A DNA stretch of 64,000 nucleotides from Begonia masoniana. Taxonomy: Eukaryota > Streptophyta > Magnoliopsida > Cucurbitales > Begoniaceae. The position numbers were made by a program, and so were the translations under genes. The stretch is taken from NCBI GenBank assembly GCA_022432975.1, contig CM039514.1, forward strand, positions 6,369,519 to 6,433,518, in the 5' to 3' direction. A model generated the notes under the pieces. The model did no database searches. It was not told where the DNA came from and was given only the letters and a program-made list of their open reading frames with translations. This document shows positions 32,343 to 44,472 of this stretch, piece after piece (position 1 is the first letter of the stretch; every line of letters starts with the position of its first letter).

Positions 32343-33099
32343 GCTCTAAGAAAGAATCATCAAAGACCTTAATTACAAACAGACGAAAATGGAGGTAAAC
32401 CAGTCAGGAAGACTCTCTCTCTCCCTCCGTTCGACTCTGGTTTACTCTATTTTTTTAATTTCTTTAATAGTTAACTAATTGCTCTTAATTATCAAAAATA
32501 ATATATTAAAACTAATGGAACTACTAATTAAATTATTCAAAATACCCTCAAGATTTGATCAATTGTTTAACAGAACTGGGATTGGTTCATTGCAGACAGG
32601 CATAAAAATTTGTTTAGAAAAATAATTAACTGTTCTTAATTTAGTGTCAAAACTGAAAATTCCGTGCTAAATTTTCACCAATTCTTCGTTAATTGAAATA
32701 AACTTGTTATATTCGATGATCACACTTTCCCATTTGCCCTTTTAGAGCATATGTATATAGTAGATATGGGTATCTGCCATTGAAAGATTTGACGCAGACA
32801 GAGAAAGAGAGCAGACATGGTCTGTAATCAAATCATCGTCCAATTTTAGTCCCTTTTCCGTATTTTCTTTCTTGGGTCATCAGTACTGTTGGTAGCTTTG
32901 ATGATCTTAATCGTTTTTTTCTCGGGAAAACTGCAGGGGAGGGTGAAGAGACAGATATTGATTTTTCTGCATTTTCTTTTATGGGTATTGTCGTTCGTGC
33001 TGGTTCAGTCAGATTAAGAGTGCTATTCGTAAGTTTTGTTGATTGTTCTGTGCTAGTTGAAATGATCTTGAGTTCTGCTAGTAGTTTTTGGTTGCTTGG
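32343..33099 (+). promoter_or_regulatory. Shared upstream region between the U-box exon and DUF7903-type copy 2
   Basis: 32343-32720 is AT-rich. Around 32760-33090 there are features of a plus-strand promoter and leader: a 'gtatatagtagatatg' TATA-like stretch near 32754 and a pyrimidine- and T-rich 5' leader. The Reina element is inserted at 33100, and the leader-like sequence resumes at 38525. Exact start site and leader exons are inferred. Confidence 0.35.
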
Positions 33100-33428
33100 T
33101 GTCGTGGAACCCGATTGAATAACCAGACTATCTTACTATTGCGCAGAGAATTATCGGAAACGTTCTGAAAATGGAATTCATTCCATGGAATCTTTGTTCG
33201 TACAAGGTAAATCTACGTAAAATGAGAAGATAACAGAAAATAGTAAAGATGACAAAACAATCCTGTCCTTCTCTCCTCCCCTTTCCTCATTTATTCTCTT
33301 CCTTCTAACGGCTTCAGATTCCTTTTCCTTCGTATGGGCTTCTTCCTCTGGATCTTACTTCGAGTCTTCCTGGTAGCCCAGCTTCGGAGACCCATCTCTG
33401 GCCCAGCCTGATCTGGACTTCCCTGACA
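33100..33428 (-). repeat. Reina 3' LTR
   Basis: Plus-strand edges TGTCGTGGAACCC and TTCCCTGACA. The last roughly 46 codons of pol lie inside it. The purine tract 'cagaggggtgcc' (minus strand, 33429-33440) abuts it. Confidence 0.92.
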
Positions 33429-36173
33429 GGCACCCCTCTGAAAACAACCTTGTCCCCAAGGTTGAAAATCGGGAAACTGAGAACGCGCGACTTCCGCATC
33501 CATCCACGAAGCAGCTTCGACTGGCAGACCTTCCCATTGAATGAGCCATTGTGTTACTGGAAAATGACCACGTCGAACGACTCGAGTTTGAAGTACTAAC
33601 TGAGGAGTGTGAACAACTTTGGATGCTGCAAATTCTGGAGGTAACATGGAAGAAGGAATAGAATGCTTCCCAATAACCTTCTTAAGAAGAGAAACGTGAA
33701 AGACGAGATGTAATCGTGCACCCTCCGGTAAAGCCAATTTGTACGCCACCTGACCCTGACGAGCTAAAACCTGAAAGGGACCGAAATAGCGCGGAGATAA
33801 CTTATGGCTGGAACGATCTGAAACCGATCTCTGGCGATAAGGTTGGAGTTTAAGAAACACCCAATCCCCAACCTCAAATTGCCGTTCAGTTCTATTCTGA
33901 TCAGCATAAACCTTCATTCGGTTTTGAGCCTCAGCAATATTTGCTTTCAAAAGGGTATTCATCAGATGTCGCTCCTGTAAAAATTCATCTGCGGAGAGTG
34001 ACTTAGTTGGGAAATAGGGTCCCAGAGCCAGCCGAGGGGGAGCAGTTCCGAACAAAGCTTCAAAGGGAGTCATTTTTATTGCTGAATGGAAAGTGGTATT
34101 ATACCACCACTCGGCCAAAGGCAACCATTGACGCCAGGAAGTAGGTTTCTGAAAGCTCATGCACTGGAGATACATCTCCAAGCATTGATTCACGCGCTCC
34201 GTTTGACCATCAGTTTCCGGGTGATATGCAGTAGACATATGAAGCACCGTCCCCAAGGAAGAAAAGAGTGATTGCCAGAAATCAGACAAAAAAATGGGGT
34301 CGCGATCGGAAACAATAGAGAGAGGCAACCCATGGAATTTGAAGACATTATCGAGAAAAACATTGGCTACCTGAATCGCGGTAAATGTATGTCGAAGAGC
34401 CATAAAATGTGCGTACTTAGTAAAGCGATCAACAACCACCAAAATGCAATTGGATTGAAGAGAGTTCGGCAAACCTTCAATAAAATCCATCCCAATATGT
34501 GTCCATGGTTGGTGAGGGATAGGCATCGGTTGGAGAAGTCCCGGAGGAGCAATGTGCTCTCCCTTACAACGTTGACAGACCTCGCAGTTACGAACAAAAG
34601 CATGGACATCTGTCGTTAATCCCGGCCACCAGAAAAAAGCTTTGGCTCGGTGTAAAGTAGCCTGGACGCCGGAGTGACCACCTTCAGCGGAGGTATGAAG
34701 ACTAGCAAGCAATTTGCGGCGAATGTCATTGCCCCGACCAATGACTAACTTGTCCTTAAAGCGTAACAGCCCATTCTGGAGGCAAAAGTTGGGCTCGTGG
34801 GCCGGATCGACTGCTTTGGATTGTAACACGTTAGTAGCCCATGAATCACCCTCATAGCTCGAAATAACCTCAGTAACCCATGCCGGAGAGACCACCGTTA
34901 AAGCAGTACAAATGGAAGTATCCGGGGCAGTTAAACTTGGTCGTCTGGACAGAGCATCGGCGACGACATTGTGTCGCCCTTGCTTGTATTCGATAGTGTA
35001 ATCCAGGCCGAGGAGTTTAGTCAGCCACTTCTGTTGAATAGGTGTTGTAATGCGCTGCTCCAATAAATACTTTAAAGATTGATGATCAGTTTGGATAATG
35101 AACTTATGACCCTCCAAATAATGCCGCCATTGCTGAACAGCTGAGACCAACGCTAAAAGTTCTTTCTCATAAATAGAGAGGCCCAGATTTTTGGTATTGA
35201 AGGGTTTGCTCATGAAAGAGATCGCCTTCCTGTCCTGCATAAGAACCGCCCCCATACCTCCGAGACCCGCATCGGTCTGAATGACGAAGGGCAGAGAAAA
35301 ATCTGGTAACGCTAAAATGGGGGGATTACTCATAGCCATTTTCAGAGTGTGGAATGCATTGTCAGCTTCGGCATTCCAGTGGAAGGAGTTCTTTTTGAGA
35401 AGAGACGTGAGTGGTTTGGCCAACATGCCATAACTCTTGATAAATTTACGGTAGTATCCTGTCAAACCCAGGAAACCACGGAGCTGTTTGCTGGAGGTAG
35501 GAGTCGGCCAGGTAGTCATAGCCTCAATTTTGGCAGGGTTAGCTTGAACTCCTTCACCCGAGATAAGATGCCCCAAATAACCAACCTGTTGCTGGGCAAA
35601 GACACACTTCGATCTTTTTACCACAAGACAATTCTGCTGAAGAGTATCGAAGACTGAGCGTAAGTGAATACAATGGTCCTCCAAATTCCGACTATAAACC
35701 AAAATGTCGTCGAAAAATACTAAGACGAACCGCCGAAGAAATGGTCGGAAAATGTGATTCATCAAAGATTGAAAAGTGGCCGGGGCGTTAGTCAGGCCAA
35801 ATGGCATGACCCTGAATTCATACAGCCCCTGGTGCGTCTTGAAGGCAGTCTTATGGCAGTCATCGGCTACTACTCAAATCTGATGGTAGCCGGCACGCAA
35901 GTCCAGTTTCGAAAAAAACTTCGAGCCGTGGAGCTCGTCCAGTAATTCGTCGATGATTGGCATAGGGAACTTGTCTTTAATTGTGAGCGCATTAAGTTGG
36001 CGATAGTCAACACAGAAACGCCATTGACCGTCTTTTTTCTTAACCAACAGAACCGGGGAAGCAAATGAGCTCTTGCTCGGAACTATGATACCATCGGATA
36101 GCATTTCACATACCAGTTTCTCGATCTCCGCCTTTTGGGAAAAAGGGCAGCGGTAAGCAAAATCCGGAAAGGT
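33291..36173 (-). pseudogene. Reina pol: RT, RNase H, integrase, chromodomain
   Basis: Minus strand. RT begins with [14 protein letters not shown] and FCVDYRQLN. After an in-frame TGA at 35876-35874 (HQI then stop, where HQIR is expected) the frame is open to 33291. It contains [12 protein letters not shown], the catalytic FFDDILVYS, RNase H with IQTDAGLGG, an H2C2 integrase zinc domain (CEVCQRCK), the D-D-E core (GMDFIEG, VSDRDPIF, DGQTERVN), a GDWVFLKLQPY block, and a chromodomain with VTQWLIQWEGLPVEAASW. All catalytic acids seen are intact. A one-base frameshift near 36155-36163 separates it from gag-protease, so two lesions interrupt an otherwise full pol. The stop lies inside the LTR. 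Confidence 0.9.
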
Positions 36174-38155
36174 TTGGCTTCGGGTTTGAGGGGAATGGCT
36201 TGGTCGTGCTCCCTCTCCGGGGGAAGGCCTGACGGTTCGGCAAACACCGCCTCGAAATCGCGCAAAATGGTCGCAATTGGAGCTGGCAACTCCGGCCCAG
36301 AGAGCTCCGAGTCGTCGGTCAGATAAGCGAGGAATCCCAATGGGCTGTCGTGGAAGAATGATCTGAACAAGGAGAAATGGGCTCCTTCTAAGGGCCGCGG
36401 TTTTTGATCATAAGGCAATTGGACTTGAATGCCTTGGTGCTGAACCATCAGGTGAGACTTGGGCAGGTCAAACGTGACTGGGCTGTGGGCCCAGATCCAA
36501 TCGATACCCAGAATGATATCACTGCCGCCGAACGGCAGCACACGGAGGTGAAAAACGAAATGCAGACTGCCCATTTTCCAGGAAACCGGATCCTCCAGTG
36601 CCGTGCTGGCTAATCGCTTCCCGTTAGCCACTGTGACCATCATCGGTGTGTCGCTAAGGAGCCGGAGGCGAAGGCGTCGCGCCAACTGTTCACTTATAAA
36701 ACTGTGGGTACTGCCACTGTCGACGAGAAGGGAAACCCGCTGGTGGCCGATAATGCCCGCGATACGAACTATCGAGTTGCCAGTCTGACCAGCGAGGGCA
36801 TGTAAGGAGACCTCCGGGGAAGTTTCCGGAGTCGTCGAATCCTGGCTTTGCTCTGGAATGTCCTCCCTCGGATCTTCGTCGTCGTCAGACGCCCCCACCA
36901 ACACATTTAGAGATCTATTTTTGCAAACGTGACCAGCCACGTATTTCTCGTCACATTTAAAACACAAACCCAATCTATGTTTATGCTGTAGTTCTGCGTG
37001 TGGCAACCGTTGAAAATGGGAAGGGAATTTGGTGACTTCTGCACTCAAATCGCTGTGTACCCGATTGACTGGAGCCTTTGGCGGGTCAGTCCATCGGGTC
37101 GCAGGTGTGAAACGTGAGCCCCGAGCAGCTCGAATCGCCGATTCCTGTAAGACGGCTACCTCCATGGCCTGCTCCAAGTTCTCAGCCCGATTAATCCTTA
37201 CCATGGCACGTATTTCTTCTTTCAATCCGCTAGCGAATCCGGCGACCCAAAAGGAATCGGGCATGTGTGGCAGGAGGGGTTGTGCTTGAGCCTTGAGCTC
37301 TTCGAATCTCTCTAGGTAATCCAAAACAGAGCCCGTCTGTTTCACCTTATACAAAGCTTCCAGGGTATCTTCCCCTGGTTTTGTTGAGAAACGTTTGCAC
37401 AGAGCTGTGGAGAACTGTTGCCAACTGATTCTTGGTCTGTTAGCCGCCCACCCATGGTACCACACATCCGCCTTCTCACCCAAAAACAGTTCGGCCAATT
37501 CTATTTTCTGAAGGTCGTTTACGTGATGGAGCTCAAAATATTTGTCCGCCTTCCGAATCCACTCCAATGGGTTATCCCCAGTGAACATTGGTAGGTCTAT
37601 TTTCGACAGCCTTAGTGGTGACTGCGAGCCGAACTGGAAATGCTCCTCTGTGGCTAGGGGTGGCGAATATGGCGGAGGCCGTGAAGTGGGCTGCAAATGG
37701 GGCGGGATCCAAGTATTAGACCCTGGTTGTGTTACCGGTTCGCATCCCATTGGTCGTTTCAGCCACGCTTCCCTCTGTCGAACGTTGCTCGGGCCTTCCT
37801 CCGATATAACCGACGAGTTAGGCAAGTGTCGCACAGGAGGGATTCCCGGTGTTCTGGGTCTCTCACACGGGTCTGTTGTGCCTGGGGGCCTCGTCCCAAA
37901 TTCCGGCTTGGATTGTGTTAGCTTGGTCAGCATTGCTAGCATCGCCTCCTGAGTCGCTTTCATCGCCTCCTGGGTCATTCTCATTGCCTCCTGGTTCGAT
38001 TTCATCGCCGCCTGGGTCATTTGCAGGTCCTGAAAACTTTTGTCGTTATTGGTCGTCTTCGCTGCAACGCTAGCCAGCTCGTGTTTCAGCTCCTGAAATC
38101 CCTCAGTGAGTTTTCTCAAGCTCTCTTTGTTTGATTTTGCCCTCGTCTCTCCCAT
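36083..38155 (-). pseudogene. Reina gag-protease
   Basis: The ATG at 38155 (MGETRAKSNKES) was chosen because it lies just after the primer site; the longer frame to 38188 runs into that site. It has a coiled-coil-like N-terminus with repeated 'MK-(N/T)QEAM', a gag core with 'LFLGEKADVWYHGW', a CX2CX7HXC zinc motif (CFKCDEKYVAGHVC), and an aspartic protease with LLVDSGSTHSFI and 'DIILGIDWI'. The frame is open until the shift near 36160, after which an unrelated tail ends at 36083. Confidence 0.88.
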
Positions 38156-38174
38156 TTTTTCCTTCGATCGTGGC

Positions 38175-38187
38175 TGCTCTGATACCA
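38175..38187 (-). promoter_or_regulatory. Reina primer-binding site
   Basis: The minus strand reads TGGTATCAGAGCA, the initiator Met tRNA site, two bases from the LTR at 38190. Confidence 0.88.
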
Positions 38188-38189
38188 AT

Positions 38190-38519
38190 TGTCGTGGAAC
38201 CCGATTGAATAACCAGACTATCTTACTATTGCGCAGAGAATTATCGGAAACGTTCTGAAAATGGAATTCATTCCATGGAATCTTCGTTCGTACAAGGTAA
38301 ATCTACGTAAAATGAAAAGATAACAGAAAATAGTAAAGATGACAAAACAATCCTGTCCTTCTCTCCTCCCCCTTTCCTCATTTATTCTCTTCCTTCTAAC
38401 GGCTTCAGATTCCTTTTCCTTCATATGGGCTTCTTCCTCTGGATCTTACTTCGAGTCTTCCTGGTAGCCCAGCTTCGGAGACCCATCTCTGGCCCAGCCT
38501 GATCTGGACTTCCCTGACA
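38190..38519 (-). repeat. Reina 5' LTR
   Basis: 330 bp, near-identical to 33100-33428. Confidence 0.92.
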
Positions 38520-38524
38520 CTTGG

Positions 38525-39295
38525 TCTGTTTGTTTCTCGGGAAAACGATGAACAGATTTTGTAATCAAATATTCATGCATTAATTTCATTACGTTCTTTG
38601 TATTTTCCTTTCATAGTTCTTGTCGCATGTTTTGGTTTTCGAGAAAAAGCGGAGGAGGAAAACGAAGACATGCCTCTTGTGTGTCATTCTTTACTCCATA
38701 TTTTAATCTTCTTGAAAGTTGATCGAAATGAGATCCGGAATAGAATCTTTGTTGCATTTTTCTTTTCCTGATTTTTATTCTGTTTTTTCTTGAAGACCAA
38801 TCAGTTATTTAACTTCAATCAAAATATGAATAAATTGGATTCTTGATCGATATTCGAGTAATGGTTTTTATTCCTCCATTCTAACGATTGAAGTTTCTGT
38901 TAGTTGCTCCAATATGAAATCAACACTTCTTTTGTATTTTTCGGTTTCAGGGTAGTGGCTTGTTTGATCGCTATTCAAGTAATGGCTTACAGTCCTTTAT
39001 TTTAACAATAATTCAAAGATATTTACAGTTGAAGTTTCAATTAGTTGCTTGAAATCTTCACTTTTTGGATGCATTTATCTTTGATTCAGGGTAGTTGCTC
39101 GTTTGATTGGTCTTCGAGTAACGATCTTTGAAAAACAAAGTAGTTGCTCGTTTGATCGATGTTCGAATAACGATGTTTGAAAGAAATTTACGATTGAAGT
39201 CTTGATTAGTTGCTCAAATATGAACTCATCACTTCTTGGATATATATATTTTTTTCTGTTTCAGGGTAGTTGTTCGTTTGATCGCTCGTTGAATA
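38525..39295 (+). repeat. Leader region of DUF7903-type copy 2 with repeated splice-acceptor/exon-start units
   Basis: The block 'ttcagggtagttg(c/t)tcgtttgat' recurs in full or partly at about 38947, 39087, 39141 and 39261. The last copy runs directly into the ATG at 39296. The first keeps an ATGGCTTAC start-like sequence at 38982 that is soon stopped. The interleaved 'tcgagtaacgat-tttgaaa' and 'gattgaagt(t/c)t' blocks are also repeated. It looks like tandem copying of the boundary between a leader intron and the ATG-bearing exon. Confidence 0.65.
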
Positions 39296-41824
39296 ATGTC
39301 GTATATCCCTCCCTTTAAACAGTCTTCGAGAGATGAGAATAGGCCATTGCCAAAACCGGAATCTCTCGGTCTTGAATTAAAAAAGAAGATAGGGCCTGGT
39401 ATGTACAGGAGCAGTACAAGACTTCCCTATGCTGATACTCTATTCATAGATGTTTCCCTATTGGTTTAACTGGTGATTGTCAAATCCCTTCTTATGTGAC
39501 GCTGGAGCCAAATACGCAAATTCCTATCGAACACTTACTTGCTCTAGTGAAAGATTGGCAAACCGAAGGTAATCGATCGTCTAAACACATTTATTTGGTG
39601 ACGTCTTTTTGGCTTATGTTAGTTTGATCGTGTTAGAGTTTAATTACCTGATTTTATTGTGTTTGGTTTTTAGTTACTTTATAAATTAAATTTGACTCAG
39701 CAAAACTCTATTGTTCCTTGATCTTTTGTTAGTAAATTTTGTATCTGCTCATGGTTTTTTCTCATTTGAATTTTCTATGTAAAATCTTAGTGTCTAATTT
39801 TATCTTTTTTTAGTCTTATTGTTCAATGTCAAGGGATCAAATTGAATGTTACGTAGGAATTACAGAAAAGGATTTATCAGAAGAGGGGCCTTGGGAACTG
39901 GTTCCTGAAAACATACTTCACGATCTATTTCCTGCTTTCGAAAACATGAAGAATTCAACTGAGATCGATATTCTTGTCAAAATAAGCCAAAATTGGTTGC
40001 GCGGCTTGGAAAAGTTCATTTTCGAGGTGAGTTAACTTCTGCTGTTCGTATGAATGATTTAAATGATTATTGCTTCTGTTTGAATCAAAATCAAATTCTT
40101 TTTCATTGTTAGAGCTGTTAATTCGTCCTTCGATGATGATAAGGATTGGTGTAATGTAGGATATGTCAAGATATTACCAGGAAGGCTTTGATCGAAGAAT
40201 CCGATATGAGAAAATTGAAGAGAATCTTCCACACTGATCTTTCTCGATCGTATAATGATAACATCGGCAGAAAATTTTCGTCCGAGAGTGGATTTATTTA
40301 TCAGGATAAGAAATCATTTTTAATACAAGTATTTTCTGCCTTGCCATGCTTGTATTTCTCTAATATTTTGAATATTTTTTTTAACAAATTCATAATTTTT
40401 GCTGTTTTTTAATATAACTTACAGTTATCAGATGCTGCAAAACCAAACAACGCGATATCTTGTAAATGTTGAGAAGTCGCAGGATCTGGAAGACATCAAC
40501 TTGGCAAGGCAAGTTGATGAATCCTTAGTTTGCTTTTTTAACAATTTTGTTGTATGGCGGAGTCCCGCTGTTTGATTAAACTATGAACAAAAATACGAAC
40601 AATTTGCATAAACTTTTATTGTTCTTGTTCGTGTTTGGTGACTTCGATTTCATTTTGTTTGGCTGAAAAGCTCGGGGTGCGACAAAGATTGTGGAAAAAA
40701 ATTATGAAGTATGTGGTGGTAACATCGGGATCAAGTCGATAGGTCTTAATGAATAATTTACGTATGAACACCTATTAGGGTCTCAGTGTACTACTTACTA
40801 CAAATATTATGCGTGAGTTGCAACAGTGTACTTATGCGTTGATTTTCGTGGAGAATTTCTCGTGTGCCGGTAATTTTTTCAATTTAGATAGTGTTTTTGT
40901 AAAATCTGAATGCTCAATCTTTGTTTTTCTTTTGATATTCATGTTCGATTTTCACACTTCTAGTATATCATGAGTATTAACTTTATATCGAATTAAATAA
41001 CTTGCGGATTTATTTAAACGACATCCAATGTATTGCTCTGGAACACAATGACTAACCAATTAGTATAGAGAGTTTTCACTTCAATTTCATCGTACATTTT
41101 TCTTTCATATGGTTTTTCACAAGTATTTAATTTATAATAATCAAATTTAACTTGCAGATTTATTTAAACGACATACAACATTTGGTAGTCGATGTTTTGT
41201 GCCAGAAAGAGAAGCTCGACATGAGACTGTTGTTAAGCATGAGAAGATTAACCAAGCTTAGTGTAAGAACGTATGGAACTCCACGGCTCTAAATTGATCG
41301 ATTATTCAAAGCCTGGCATTATGGATGAAATTGATCCGAAGTGACTGTAATCTTGGGACCTCATCCATTTTGTTTGTGTTTGTGAAGGATGATGAGGTAG
41401 AAGTAATTAGAGGTATTATCAGCTCTACAGTGATTGATTCCCATGTGAAGGGTGGATTGAGATGGCAAATCGAGAAAACTTCATTTCGAAATTGTTTCCG
41501 GGTTTATTGTGTTTGGAACGTGCATGCAAAATCCTACGAAAGTTCATCTTTTCGAGTGAAACTCGGACGGGTTGAGCGTTTTCATTTTTCGACGTTGGAC
41601 GGGGAGGCTACGGGGTAGATTTTGGTGAAGTTGAAAGGCCTTGTTTTGGAACTACTGGTTGGTTGGTGCAGTTTTGCTTAGATTGTGGGACTTGGTCTCT
41701 CAAATTTGATTTAATTCTATTGTTGTTGGTGCAGAACGCAGAGACTGATGAGATTTTGAAGAATCTCAAAGCAAACCTCAAATTCATTTGGGAAAACTTC
41801 TGCCCTGAATTGTTGTCAATCTAA
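39296..41824 (+). pseudogene. DUF7903-type gene, copy 2 (seven exons, four disabling lesions)
   Basis: Exons, aligned to copy 1: 39296-39568, 39857-40034, 40160-40328, 40425-40508, 41158-41262, 41388-41657, 41735-41824. It starts MSYIPPFKQSS. Lesions: a frameshift in exon 1 at 39446-39448 (stop at 39467); a one-base loss in exon 2 within 'gtcaaaataagcc' (about 39983); TGA at 40470-40472 in exon 4 where copy 1 has CGG; TAG at 41616-41618 in exon 6 where copy 1 has GAG. Splice sites are mostly kept, including a GC donor at 40509. Exon 7 ends TCAATC then TAA, which I take as the ancestral stop. Exons outside the lesions still read well, so the loss seems fairly recent. Confidence 0.8.
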
Positions 41825-42708
41825 TCATGTATACCTCTCTCTCCTCCCACCATCTCTCTCTCTAAGAAAACAAGGTTCAGTGTTTTGAAGGCATGTTTTG
41901 TGAGTTCTAATATTTTATTTTTTGACATTTTTATTTATTATATAATTCATTGCATACAGCCATATATTTATTGAAAGAGAAGGTTATGGTGGTTCCATCG
42001 ATGAAGCAGAAGAAGAATAAAAAGATTTTAAGCAAAACAACTTTCTTTGTATTGTAGTATTTTTTGGGTCACGAAGGAAAGATTAATATTAAAATTGATT
42101 TTTAAATAAGGAAATACTTTCAATAGGCACTTCAAATTTTAAGACGTTACCAACAGACGTCTAATAGTTAGGCATAAACGACGCTCTTGTGTTCTTCAAA
42201 CCTTGTCTTTTTCCTCTAGCCCATCTTCCTTCTTCTCTCCTCGTTGGAGTGTCTCCGACTTTGAAAAATCAACACCGGACTCTCGCGGTTACTTTCCAAA
42301 CCCAGATGACAAATTCTACAATCTCCTCTTTTGTTGTTGTTGGAGGATGAATTGTTTAGACGACTTATCATTAGTCTTTGGCGGTTGTTCCCAATGAGTC
42401 TTTATTTATTTTGCAAGACTAGTTGGTCGAAGTTGTTTGAGAATTTAAGAAGATAGTAACGCTAAAAGGTAAGATTTTGAGAAAATTCTTTAAGATAAAT
42501 CAAATATATTAAAAACTGCATAAGATTAAGATCAACAAGATTCTTTGAGTTAGTCTATTTTATTTTATTATTCTTTCTTCATTAATAAAACTTCATTCAA
42601 TCTCAATTCTAATAATTTTTTTGTGGATAAAATAATTAAAAAAAGACTTTCTAAATTAAAAGTTAAATCCATTTTATTTTCATTTAATTTCATGTGAAAT
42701 TATCATAC
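40435..42708 (+). repeat. Tandem duplication, unit 1 (exon 4 to 3' flank of DUF7903-type copy 2)
   Basis: Begins within exon 4 and ends at 'gaaattatcatac' (42708). It aligns with 42709-44281, which has further deletions. The 3' flank (41825-42708) holds no gene I recognise; an open frame at 42203-42397 matches nothing known to me. Confidence 0.8.
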
Positions 42709-43860
42709 AACGCCATATCTTGTATATGTTTCGAAGTCTCAGGATCTGGAAGACATCAACTTGGCACGACAAGTTGATGAATTCTTAATCTGCTTTTTTA
42801 GCAATTTTTGTTTACAATTTTGTTGTATGGCAGAGGCCGCTGTTTGATTGAACAACGAACAAAAATACGAACGATTTGCATCAACTTTTATTGTTCTTGT
42901 TCGTGTTTGGTGACTTGGATTTCATTTTGTTTGGCTGATAAGCTCGAGGTGCGACAAAGATTGTGGGAAAAAACTTATGAAGTATGTGGTGGTAACATCG
43001 GGATAAAGTCGATAGGTCTTAACGAATAATTTGCGTATGAACACGTCTTAGGTTCCCAGTATACTACTGGACCCAGTATACTACTTATTACATATATTAT
43101 GCTTGAGTTGCAACAATGTACATATGCGTTGATTTTCATAGTGAATTTTTTAATCTTTTCATTTCAGATAGTGTTTTTCTAAAATCTGAACGCTCAATCT
43201 TTGTTTTTCTTTTGATATTCATGTTCGATTTTCACACTTCCTGTGTATCATGAGTTTTCATTTCAATTTCATCATACATTTTTCTTTCATTTGGTTTTTC
43301 ACAAGTATTTAACTTTATAATAATCAAATTTAACTTGCAGATTTATTTAAACGACATACAAAAATTGGTAGTTGATGTTTCGTGCCTGAACGAGAAGCTC
43401 GACTTGAGGCTGTTATTAAGCATGAGAAGATTAACCAAGCTTAATGTAAGTACGTCTAGAGCTCCACTGCTGTAAATTGATCGATAGTTCGAAGCCTGGC
43501 ATTATGAATGAAATTGATCTGAAATGACTATTATCTTGAGACCTCATCGATTTTGTTTGTGTTTGTGAAGGATGATGAGGTAGAAGGGATTAGATGTATT
43601 ATCAGCGGATTGATTACCGTGTGAAGGGTGGATAGAGATGGCAAACTGGGAAAGCTTCATTTCAAAATCATTTATGGGTTTATTGTGTTTGGAATGTGCA
43701 CGCAAAATCTTACGAAAGTTCGTCTTTTTAAGTGAAACTCAGATGAGTTGAGCGTTTTCATATTACGACGTCGGACGAGGAGGCTATGGAGGAGATTTCA
43801 GTGATGTTGAAAGGCCTTGTTTCGGAACTAGATTGTGGGACTTAGTCTCTCAAATTTAAT
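42709..43860 (+). pseudogene. DUF7903-type copy 3, partial (exons 4-6)
   Basis: Exon 4 remnant 42709-42770 with a changed donor; exon 5 43341-43445 is still fully open (IYLNDIQKLVVDVSCLNEK start, donor GTAAGT); exon 6 from 43571 is broken by a deletion in 'gattgattaccgtgtgaag' and several stops. Exon 7 is missing: the sequence jumps from 'aattcta' in intron 6 to 'aattctacaat', a 3' flank block seen at about 42316 in unit 1. No start, so not functional. Confidence 0.8.
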
Positions 43861-44281
43861 CGAATTCTACAATTTTCTCTTTTGTTGTTATTGGAGGATG
43901 AATTGTTTAGACGACTCCTCGTTAGTCTTTGGCAGTTGATCCTAACGACTCTTTATTTATTTATTTTGCAATACCAGTTCTTAGAAGTTGTTTGAGAATT
44001 GAAAAGAAAACTTGTTTAGGATGAAACAAAAAGTCAAATATGTTAAAAACGGCATAAGATTAACGTCATCAAGATCATTCCTTGAGATAGTAACAATAAT
44101 AGTTGATTAATTGAGAAGAAAAAGTCTATTTTGTTTTGTTAATTCTTTCTTCATTAATAAAACTTCAATCACTCTCAATTCTAATAATTTTTTTTGTGGA
44201 TAAAATAATTAAAAAAAGACTTTCTAAATTAAAAGTTAAATCCATTTTATTTTCATTTAATTTCGTGTGAAATTATCATAC
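42709..44281 (+). repeat. Tandem duplication, unit 2
   Basis: Starts inside exon 4 ('aacgccatatcttgtatatg') and ends 'gaaattatcata' like unit 1. The shared 3' tail includes 'ctttctaaattaaaagttaaatcc' in both units (42648 and 44220). Confidence 0.85.
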
Positions 44282-44472
44282 GATAACAAGTTACACTATC
44301 CCGATTATACTGTCACGTATTCTTAATTCAAAATTATTACGACGAGAGATAGGTTGAGAAACTAGCAAAAAACATTTGATTGACCTCTACTTTATTCAAA
44401 ATGATGAAATCCTAATATTTTAGAACCGACATGTTTGATCAATTCATCTAAACATAATAATCCAAGAGGCTT
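43861..44472. other. 3' flank of the duplicated unit and intergenic DNA
   Basis: 43861-44281 is the tail of tandem unit 2. 44282-44472 is AT-rich with no gene seen. Confidence 0.5.

Larger units (their letters stand above)
33100..38519 (-). mobile_element. Reina-type chromovirus (Ty3/gypsy), young, nearly complete
   Basis: LTRs of 329 and 330 bp (33100-33428 and 38190-38519) differ by about three substitutions and one single-base indel. They are flanked by a perfect 5-bp duplication CTTGG (33095-33099 and 38520-38524). The minus-strand order is primer site, gag, protease, RT, RNase H, integrase, chromodomain, purine tract, LTR. Short LTRs plus this chromodomain type suggest the Reina clade. 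Two coding lesions are visible, so it is probably non-autonomous. Confidence 0.92.

Noticed and set aside
37542..37952. 136-residue plus-strand frame
   Set aside because: Antisense shadow of Reina gag.
42203..42397. 64-residue serine-rich frame
   Set aside because: It begins at a TTG, is only partly preserved in tandem unit 2, and has no recognisable motif; treated as 3' flank.
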